NCBI GenBank assembly: GCA_033439765.1
Contig: JAULSN010000018.1
Span: 1-46,847 of the forward strand
DNA: 46,847 nucleotides
Direction: 5' to 3'
Origin: Lasiosphaeria ovina
Lineage: Eukaryota > Ascomycota > Sordariomycetes > Sordariales > Lasiosphaeriaceae
Under the pieces are notes generated by a model. That model was not told the DNA's origin. It saw only the letters and a program-made list of their open reading frames with translations, and did no database searches. This document shows, piece after piece, positions 39,945 to 46,847 of this stretch (the stretch's first letter is position 1; every line of letters begins with the position of its first letter). The translations under genes were made by a program, and so were the position numbers.

Positions 39945-41013
39945 TCATTTCAGTAGCCGTACCACCGCCTCGTGGCCGTTCGCAACCGCCCACGATAGCG
40001 GCGCCCAGCCCCTACTATCCTTCGCCTCGATACTGGCGCCCTTCTCGACTAGTAGCCGCACCACCGCCTCGTGGCCGTTCGCAGCCGCCTACGATAGCGG
40101 CGTCCGGCCCCTACTATCCTTCGCCTCGATACTGGCGCCCTTCTCGACTAGTAGCCGTACTACCGCCTCGTAGCCGTTCGTAACCGCCCATAATAGCGGC
40201 GTCCGGCCCCCACTATCCTTCGCCTCGATACTAGCGCCCTTCTCGACTAGTAGCCGTACCACCGCCTCGTAGCCGTTCGCGGCCGCTAATAATAACGGCG
40301 TCCGGTCGTAGCTACTACTATCCTTCGCCTCGATACTAGCGCCCTTCTCGACTAGCAGCCGCACTACCGCCTCGTAGCCGTTCGCGGCCGCTAATAATAA
40401 CGGCGTCCGGTCGTAGCTACTACTATCCTTCGCCTCGATACTAGCGCCCTTCTCGACTAGCAGCCGTACGACCGCCTCGTGGCCGTTCGTAGCCGCCCAT
40501 AATAGCAGCGTCCGGCCCCCATTATCCTTCGCTTCAATATTAACGCCCTTCTCGACTAGTAGCCGTACCACCGCCTCGTGGCCGTTCTCAGCCGCCCACG
40601 ATAACGGCGTCCGGCCCCCACTATCCTTCGCCTCGATATTAGCGCCCTTCTCGACTAGTAGCTGTACCACCGCCAAGTGGCCGTTCGTAGCCGCCCACGA
40701 TAGCGGCGTCCGGCCCCTACTATCCTTCGCCTCGATACTAGCGCCCTTCTCGACTAGTAGCCGTACCACCGCCTCGTAGCCGTTCGCAGCCGCTAAGAAT
40801 AGTAACGTCCGGCCCCTACTATCCTTCGCCTCGATACTAGCGCCCTTCTCGACTAGTAGCCGTACTACCGCCTCGTGGCCGTTCGTAGCCGCCCTCGATA
40901 GCGGCGTCTGGTCGTAGTTATCCTTCGCCTCGATACTAGCGCCCTTCTCGACCAGCAGCCGTACCACCGCCTCGTGGCCGTTCGTAGCCGCCCACGATAG
41001 CATATCCGCAAGT
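39945..41013 (-). repeat. Tandem ankyrin-coding repeat, about 99-nt units (two of 105 nt)
   Basis: Eleven successive units of the type [20 protein letters not shown], nine complete before a TAG stop at 40091-40089 and about one and a half after it. Two units carry two extra residues (SSSYDRTP in place of SRGRTP or SGGRTP). Units are nearly identical in DNA. Most differences are C-to-T or G-to-A transitions, such as CAC/TAC in NGH/NGY. Confidence 0.93.
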
Positions 41014-42577
41014 AATGTTGGCAGGTGCGCCTGTTCGTCAGCCTTGGGCTCCAAAGCCTTGGCGCGGCCAGCTAGGATATCCATCTCAGACGAATAAATT
41101 GCCGGCCGCACCATGGGCCATAGCTGCCTCGGGCGCCATAGCTCTGTCGGAAGGCCCGATGGTGTTCGAGGACCCGACTGGGTTGGAGGACCCGACTGTG
41201 TCGTCTCTTCATAGTATGCGCTGTCTGTTGTATCGGGCACCTGTCGTCTTGGGGTTGTGACCACGCACTCTTCCTGTAGCGCGTCGGGTACGGGCTCCTT
41301 GAGCAGCAGATTTCCGGAGGTTGTAAAGCAAACAAAGTTGCAGCCCGGGATATTTTCTAGGTGGTCCCAGATAGGGACGGGGAGAGATATCATAACCACG
41401 GTCGACAGGCCATGGTAGACGCCCTCGACATGAATTGTCTTTGTGTGTAAGGGAAACGCGGATAGCCATCTTCTGCAAGCACGGCATCGTCGAGCCGGAG
41501 ATCCTCGGTCAAGATGAGGCTTAGGATCACGCGTGGCGACACAGCTGGTTGCGAATTGACCGTGGGCTCTTCGTGGATCACAACCACCTCGCCTCCCTCG
41601 GTTGCGAGAGAAGATACTACGACGCTCGGCGGGCATCGGTCGTTTGATCGGATGTAGTGAACGGGCGTCCTCCTCCACTCAAACAACGAGCCGTCGGACG
41701 ATATTTGCTCGGGCGGCATTTCCTTCAAGGCGACGAGCAGCTCGTTGTGCAGGCGAACGACAGAGAACTGGGTACGGCGCCATTTGCGCAGGACCCGGGT
41801 CAGGGCGTTTGTGAACGAGTGCGGCCCGGGAGGGGGGGCGAGAGACTCGAAGCCCGAGGCTGCTATCGTTTCGGAAAAGCCCTTGAGGGGCCTCGAGGCC
41901 GAGCCGGCCGCGCAGCAGCAGTCAAGCAGGAAAAGCGTATCAGATACCGCCTCGTGGAGAATATCCTCACAGCCGTTCCACTTTAGCTCGGCAAAACGCT
42001 CATGCTTGACATTTCGAAGGCTTCGAGCGGTTAGTTAGTATACGCCGTATAATTAGAGGCTAACAACAGCCACACTCACTTGCGCCACACCACCTGCCTT
42101 CCCTCGTCAATCACACCATGGCCGGCATAGTACAGGATGAAGAGGTTGTGCTCGCTGTCATGGTCGTCGACCCAATTGGAGATGGTCTGGGTCAGCTTGC
42201 GAATGGGGCGCTCGACAGGAATTTGGCACTGCTGGACCTGGAACCCGTAATCGCGGTCCCGAACCTGGGCCAAGGCTTCGACCTCGCTGCCCACGCCGAG
42301 GTCTTCGTATTCCACCGAAGCAAGCAGCACGTTCACAGTTCGATTAGCAGCCTGAGAACAAAGTCAATATAGTTTCGAAGATGGGAATTAAGGGCAAACC
42401 CACGCTGTTCAGAGCGTCGACGATCTTGTCAAAGGCCCGGTGGTGGCATGCCGCAGCACTAATGTCATGCGTCGACGAGGGTGGGGTAATGGAGGCCTCA
42501 AACCCACGACTTCCGTCAGTCTCACCCGAGTCGCTCGACGACGAGCGAAGCCGCTTGAGAGAAGGCCGGCCGCTCAT
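40089..42577 (-). CDS. Caspase-like (peptidase C14) domain fused to ankyrin repeats; frameshift and early stop
   Basis: Exons 42577-42404, 42351-42080 and 42020-40089. Introns are 52 and 59 nt; the second contains a TACTAACTAAC branch site. A Ser-rich N-terminus (1-50) leads to a caspase-like domain (about 63-255). The putative catalytic His is H136 in LYYAGHG and the Cys is C184 (or C183) in LFLLDCCCAA. IAASGFES, HSFTNAL and RRTPVHYI follow, all usual in the fungal C14 proteins found beside NLR-like genes. A linker domain (VEGVYHGLSTVVMISLPVPI) precedes nine full ankyrin repeats, about 790 aa in total. No nucleotide-binding motif lies between them. The linker requires a one-base frame change near 41470-41490, where the upstream text (ILTEDLRLDDAV) and the downstream text are in different frames. 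A TAG ends the frame inside the repeats. A role in self/non-self recognition or regulated cell death is inferred from the family only. Confidence 0.85.
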
Positions 42578-42902
42578 GGCGCTTGTATATTAAGACGGAT
42601 CTTGCGACAGGTATCGATGACAATAAACCACTTGCTTTCATCTGACTTCGCAGAGATTGATCTCAACGAGGTGACAAGGAAAGAAAGTTGCGGGGGAACG
42701 GGATTCAGTCCAGCAGATAGTTATGGCCAGGCCAGGCGCAGGTGCAGGAGCTGTGCCACCCCCCACGCTGCATCTCGGTGCCGCATTGGCCACCGGGTCC
42801 AAGTGGCGGCGGCCAGAGCCTCGCGCTGTCGTTGAGACATGTTCAGAGTCTCGATGCCTCTCTCTAAAATAAAATGTGGTTAATACGGGCCAAGAATCAA
42901 AG
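42578..42902. other. Short intergenic region between two minus-strand genes
   Basis: 325 nt holding the promoter of the caspase-like/ankyrin gene and the 3' end region of the MFS gene. No other coding sequence or RNA seen. Confidence 0.55.
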
Positions 42903-44893
42903 CTATCTACCTATCAAGCAACTAATTACAAGGGTAACAGACCAGCTTTTAATTGCCTTGTTTGGCAACACGTCCAGTAGTTCATATCGACCCAAGAACA
43001 TCACATCACGAGCGTTGTCTCTTCTCTCTTTCCCTGTTCTCTTTCTGCTTCCTTTCCTCCTCCTGCCTCTCCTGCTCCTTCTTGAAGCGCGATACCGCTC
43101 CTCGCGCCACTTGGGCCCGTACTTCATCACGATCCAGACGGACGGGCTCGCGGCAATGACAAGCAGCCCGAAAAACAAATAGGCATACCCATAGCCAATC
43201 GCATCGATCAGGTACTGCACAATGGCACTCCCAACAGCGCTGAAAGCCGCGCGAGCGAGATTCCAGCTCGACGACACGCGGCCGGGGTTGTACGGGTAGA
43301 GGTCGACGAGCAGCGTGGTGAAGATGCTGACGGGCCCGGCGAGCCCGGCGCCGGCGAAGAACAGCACCACGAGCGGCGCCGCGAGGCTCGTGCCCGAGCT
43401 GACCACCAGCCCCACGACAGGATGGCGGCGAAGGCGACGAGGGCCCACGGCCAGACGAGCCCGAGGCGGGCGCGCTCGATGGGGAACCGGCGCAGGTCGT
43501 CGCCGCGCTTGCGGTCCGGCGACACGCCCACGCTCTTGGCCACGCGCGCGTAGTTCCAGTTCAGCAGCCGGCCGACCACGGTCGCGCCGGCCACGGACCC
43601 GGCCGCGAACGGGATGAAGCAGAGGCCGACCTGCGATGGGTGTGAGCCCTGATTTCCACCCCTCAGAGGTGTTGAAAGGGGTCATACCTGCACGTCGTTG
43701 AAGTTGTATCTCTTGCGGATCACGTCCTGCAGCGGCACCAGCATGGCGTAGTTGGTCATGACGAACAGCGACATGAAGAGCATGAGCAGCCCGACGTCCT
43801 TTTCGAAGATGATGCGGATCGCCGCGAATATGTTTGGTATCGGGATTTTCCGTGGCCCGCGAGGCGGGAGCTGCTGGGATTCGATGTCGTCTCGGCGCTT
43901 GTTCCGGCTTCCGCAGCCAGACGCCAACGACGCGTTTAGTTTGGGAGGGGGGATGGAGCCGTTGCCGACGATTTTGCGGGCAGTCTGTCTCAGGGAATTA
44001 GCATGCAGTCCTCCTGCGGCAAGGCCGAGGAGAAACACGCACCTCTGGCACAAAGGGTATGTATATCGAAAGGAACAGGCCTGCGCCAATAATGAGAAAC
44101 CAGAACGTGGAGCGCCAGCCCAGGAACTGCGTCAAGATGCCGCCGAGCACGGGAGCCAGCGCCGGGGCGAACATGACCGACGCCTGGACCGCCGTGACGA
44201 ATCCCCCCCTCTCGGCCGATGTTGCAAAATCCGCCATCACCGCCGACCCGATGGCCACTGTTGCCGAGCTTCCCGTGCTCTGCATGGCGCGCAGCACCAG
44301 CAGCGCAGCGTAGTTGTCTTGCAGCGCGAGCCCGATATTGGCCCCGAGATAGATGGTAAACGTCAGCAGGTACACCGGGCGGCGGCCGATGCTGTCTGAG
44401 AGGTCGCCGAAGAACAACGGCGCAATGGCCTGCATGACCTGGTAAAGCGTCACGGAGAGATTGATGTCTGTTAATTGTCACGTTGTGTCAGCGTTGGTCG
44501 GCTAGCTAACATCGGATCGCAGTTACGTACCGGCTACCGACCGCCCGTACTCCTGCGCGATGGGAGTGATGCCGGGCAGGTAGATGAAGGAAGAAAGGGC
44601 GAAAACAGGGTGCCGAAGGCCGTCATGATGACAAGGAAGATCTTCATGCGGCTCGAGAAGACGGTATAGAACGGGCCCTCGGGCTGCTGCGGGGTGGCGG
44701 GTGTCGGGCCGGCGCCGTTGCCGTTGCCGTTTCCGTTGCCGGTGCCTGGACCGGCCGATGATATCTCGTCGGCAGCGTCGGGGTGGGCTGTCTCGGCATC
44801 GCTCTTCTGGTCCGCTTGGGTGCCGCTAGTCACGTCAGGCGAGACAGGTCTTACCGAAGCCGCATCCGGCGTTTTCTCGGGGGGTTCACTCAT
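42903..44893 (-). CDS. Major facilitator superfamily transporter, DHA1 drug:H+ antiporter type; two apparent frameshifts
   Basis: Exons 44893-44531, 44467-44043, 43984-43688 and 43630-42903; introns are 63, 58 and 57 nt. Exon lengths total 1813 nt. One added base in exon 1 and one in exon 4 give 604 aa and make every intron phase consistent. A disordered N-terminus with a Gly-Asn repeat precedes the first helix (MKIFLVIMTAFGTLFSP). Motif A between TM2 and TM3 is GDLSDSIGRRP; motif C in TM5 is APALAPVLGG; the second half starts after IPNIFAAIRIIFEKDVGLL. This matches fungal Qdr/Aqr1-like and citrate-exporter-like 12-helix carriers in the plasma membrane. The substrate is unknown. The tail after KYGPKWREERY is very basic and longer than usual. 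The frameshifts lie near 44593-44599 (LFSP/SSFIYLPGITPI) and 43411-43420 (AAILS/VGLVVSSGTS). Confidence 0.88.
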
Positions 44894-45493
44894 GGCGCGG
44901 GGGCTGTTTCGGATGCAAGATACAAGAAGGAAAAAAGGGAGTGACGTAACGAGCGGCTGGGAGATATTTTCCTGCACACTGCAGTTAATCTCGAGATATT
45001 TTGCGGTGAGTTTGAAGCAGGAAGAGACGCAGCATTTGGCAATTAATTATATAATTTGCTTCTCCATCAATGGTACCCGACAATCAAGGCTGAAGGCGAC
45101 TAGGGAGCCGCTGGAGTTAAGGAAACTTAATCGCCGCCCGCCAACGGCCAGTCACGTCACTGCCGAGCTCGGCGCCGATCAACAAATAGCAGGACGCTAT
45201 ATCCGCACTTCTCCCGCTACAATCCCCGGAGAGATGGCCTTTAATATCCGTGGCCCAGGACTGACGAAAAATTCTTCTAACCCTCACGAAACACTGTCAA
45301 CTTCGCCGAGAAATCCAACGTCGGCGAGTCCTCCCAAGCCGTCTGGGTCTGCGTCTCCGTCAACTACCTGGCCAGTGTTGCCTTGTCCGTCCGTATCTTG
45401 GCGATTGCCGAATTATCCCCGTCTTATTACCGGCCGGGCCGAGCTCACCACCGTCACCTGCCCCAGAAACCCAAAACGACAAAGACGACCAAA
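44894..45493. other. Divergent intergenic region between MFS and PEBP genes
   Basis: 600 nt between start codons of two genes pointing apart; it should contain both promoters. No coding sequence supported. A/T-rich stretches lie near 45030-45060. Confidence 0.55.
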
Positions 45494-46069
45494 ATGGGGA
45501 AAGAAGGACCCAGCGTAGCGCAGGTCCTGGCGCAGGCCGGCACGTCTCCGGCGCTGCGCATCCTGTTCCCAGACACGGCGGTGACGCAGGCGGGCAGCAG
45601 CATCAGCAAGGAGGCGGGCGCGCCGGCGCCGACGCTCGCCATCGCCGCATCAGCACTAGGCGGCAAGCCACCGGCGACAAAGTACATTGCCATCTCGGTG
45701 GACCTCGACGCGCCGTTCGTGTCGTTCGCGGTGCTGGCGCCGGCGCTGCACGGCATCGACGCCGACCTCGTCGCGGCGTCGGCGCCCGACGCCGACGGCT
45801 TTGTTGCGCTCGACGCGGCCAGCCCCGACGCCGCGTGGAACCCCATGCCATGGGTCGGCCCCGGCCCGCCGAGCATCAGTGGGCCGCACAGATATGTGTT
45901 TCTGCTGTTTGCGCAGCCCGACGGCTTGGACGCCGCCAAGGTCAAGAGCCTGCTCGGCATCAAGGGCACGGGCCTGTGGCCGCGCGTGCGCTGGGACGAG
46001 GAGGCTGCCGAGAAGAAGCTTGGTGTCGGCGAGCTTTTGGCTGGCACCTTCTTCACTACCAAGGGTTAG
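45494..46069 (+). CDS. Phosphatidylethanolamine-binding protein (PEBP/RKIP/YbhB) family
   Basis: 191 aa in one exon. I start at ATG 45494 (context CCAAAATGG); there is no earlier in-frame ATG. The family signature is present: YIAISVDLDAPF (the DPDxP-like ligand-pocket segment, here DLDAP) and, after a long acidic loop, SGPHRYVFLLFAQP (the conserved GxHRY strand). No signal peptide is obvious, so it is probably cytosolic. PEBP proteins bind anionic groups such as phosphoethanolamine; fungal members include carboxypeptidase Y inhibitor-like and RKIP-like proteins. The exact role here is unknown. It is transcribed away from the MFS gene. Confidence 0.85.
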   Translation: MGKEGPSVAQVLAQAGTSPALRILFPDTAVTQAGSSISKEAGAPAPTLAIAASALGGKPPATKYIAISVDLDAPFVSFAVLAPALHGIDADLVAASAPDADGFVALDAASPDAAWNPMPWVGPGPPSISGPHRYVFLLFAQPDGLDAAKVKSLLGIKGTGLWPRVRWDEEAAEKKLGVGELLAGTFFTTKG

Positions 46070-46720
46070 GGGGACGGGAGTGTTGGTGCTTGGGATTTCG
46101 AAGAATGCGTTTTGCTTAGGTTCAGATGACAGCTTGTGTGGATACCTAGATAATTATTTCTTTCAGCTAATTGACCAAAGACAAGATTGTGGGACGGAAG
46201 CGGCAGTATACCTCTCTCACTTGGTATTCACGGTTTCCAAATTTGCAACATAATTCCGCTCGTGGCATGAAGTAATCCAGACCAGCGACAGGTCTTGGGC
46301 AAGAATGAGAGGTTCAACTGAGAGACTGACTTCGAGATCGAAATAGGCGTCCAAGATGATGAGACGTTCATTCGACAAGTGGCTCAGTTCCATTCAACAT
46401 CGGCTCCACTTCCATTGCTATTTTCAGACTACTCCAACAAGATGTCTTTGTCCCTGTCAAAGAACCCTCGGCCACAATGGGAAGTCGAGTCCTTTTGTTC
46501 CCGAAAACAAAGACCCTGTGCAGTCCTCTACGGCTGTAGACATAACAATAAATATACACGAGCCCCCGACTCAAGACAACCATGTTCCAGCCCCCTATCG
46601 ATTGAACTTTTTCCACATATTCTCGTCCATTCCAAACGGGACACCAGATACAAACCATTCAAACACTCACTCACTCACCCACTCACAGGCAGCAGGACGG
46701 CTTAATTAGGTAAGGTAACC
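46070..46720. other. Intergenic, 0.65 kb
   Basis: 3' flank of the PEBP gene and leader of the next gene. ACTC repeats near 46664-46685 precede the downstream start. No supported coding sequence. Confidence 0.5.
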
Positions 46721-46847
46721 ATGGCGACAGCACAACAAGCCGCCGTCTCTAACCAGCAGCTCACCGACGCCGTCTCTAACCAGCAGCTCACCGACGCCGT
46801 GATAAAATCAGTTCTCGGCAACCTCGGCGTCGGCGACGGCCCGGGCC
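46721..46847 (+). CDS. 5' end of an unidentified gene, cut by the window edge
   Basis: An open frame starts at ATG 46721 (good context, ACCATGG) and runs off the window after 42 codons. It encodes MATAQQAAVSNQQLTDAV followed by a second AVSNQQLTD copy and then IKSVLGNLGVGDGPG. The Gln-rich start with an internal duplication gives no family assignment. Confidence 0.5.
   Translation, partial: MATAQQAAVSNQQLTDAVSNQQLTDAVIKSVLGNLGVGDGPG
46742..46795 (+). repeat. 27-bp perfect tandem duplication in the coding start
   Basis: Two identical 27-nt units encoding AVSNQQLTD twice, in frame. A further GCCGT of a third unit follows. The duplication keeps the reading frame. Confidence 0.9.

Noticed and set aside
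39960..41013. Regular direct repeats that could suggest a CRISPR-like array
   Set aside because: The repeat period is coding (33 codons), there are no unique spacers, and translation gives ankyrin units in a eukaryotic gene.

Overview
The window looks like a euchromatic piece of a filamentous ascomycete genome, most likely Sordariomycetes/Sordariales (Chaetomiaceae-like). The evidence is short introns (52-108 nt) with GTRNGT donors and CTAAC-like branch sites, a pH-response scaffold PalA/RIM20, a three-domain ascomycete laccase very like the Melanocarpus albomyces enzyme, a caspase-like/ankyrin protein of the fungal allorecognition type, and long GC-balanced intergenic regions. All gene models were built by hand from splice signals and frame continuity; no database was searched.

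Layout. 424-3315 (-): palA/RIM20, five exons, with a 513-nt G run directly upstream of its start codon. 3.8-8.0 kb: no recognisable gene. 8000-9785 (+): cytochrome P450, four exons. 13181-16882 (+): large disordered, probably nuclear protein of unknown function. 19664-21376 (+): type II membrane glycosyltransferase of the GT31/DUF604 kind. 22233-24081 (-) and 24855-26027 (+): a divergent pair, a SYLF (Ysc84-like) protein and a Rei1/ZNF622-like zinc-finger protein. 26.0-35.9 kb: almost 10 kb without a confident gene. 35924-38143 (+): secreted laccase, seven exons including one of 12 nt. 39.9-42.6 kb (-): caspase-like (peptidase C14) domain followed by near-identical ankyrin repeats. 42903-44893 (-): MFS drug:H+ antiporter-type transporter. 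45494-46069 (+): PEBP-family protein, divergent from the transporter. 46721 to the right edge (+): the start of an unidentified gene containing a 27-bp duplication.

The genes do not form an obvious pathway or metabolic cluster; most look like independent housekeeping or accessory genes. The most interesting locus is the caspase-like/ankyrin gene. It has a putative His/Cys dyad, no nucleotide-binding domain between effector and repeats, at least nine nearly identical repeats with CpA-to-TpA variation suggestive of RIP, and an in-frame stop inside the array. That is the pattern expected of a rapidly evolving fungal recognition or cell-death gene.

A caution about sequence quality. Three otherwise intact genes (palA, the caspase-like/ankyrin gene and, twice, the MFS gene) need exactly one added base at a defined spot to restore the family reading frame, and the G run is implausibly long. 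Either the assembly carries single-base deletions and an artefactual homopolymer, or several neighbouring genes are decaying. Raw reads would decide.
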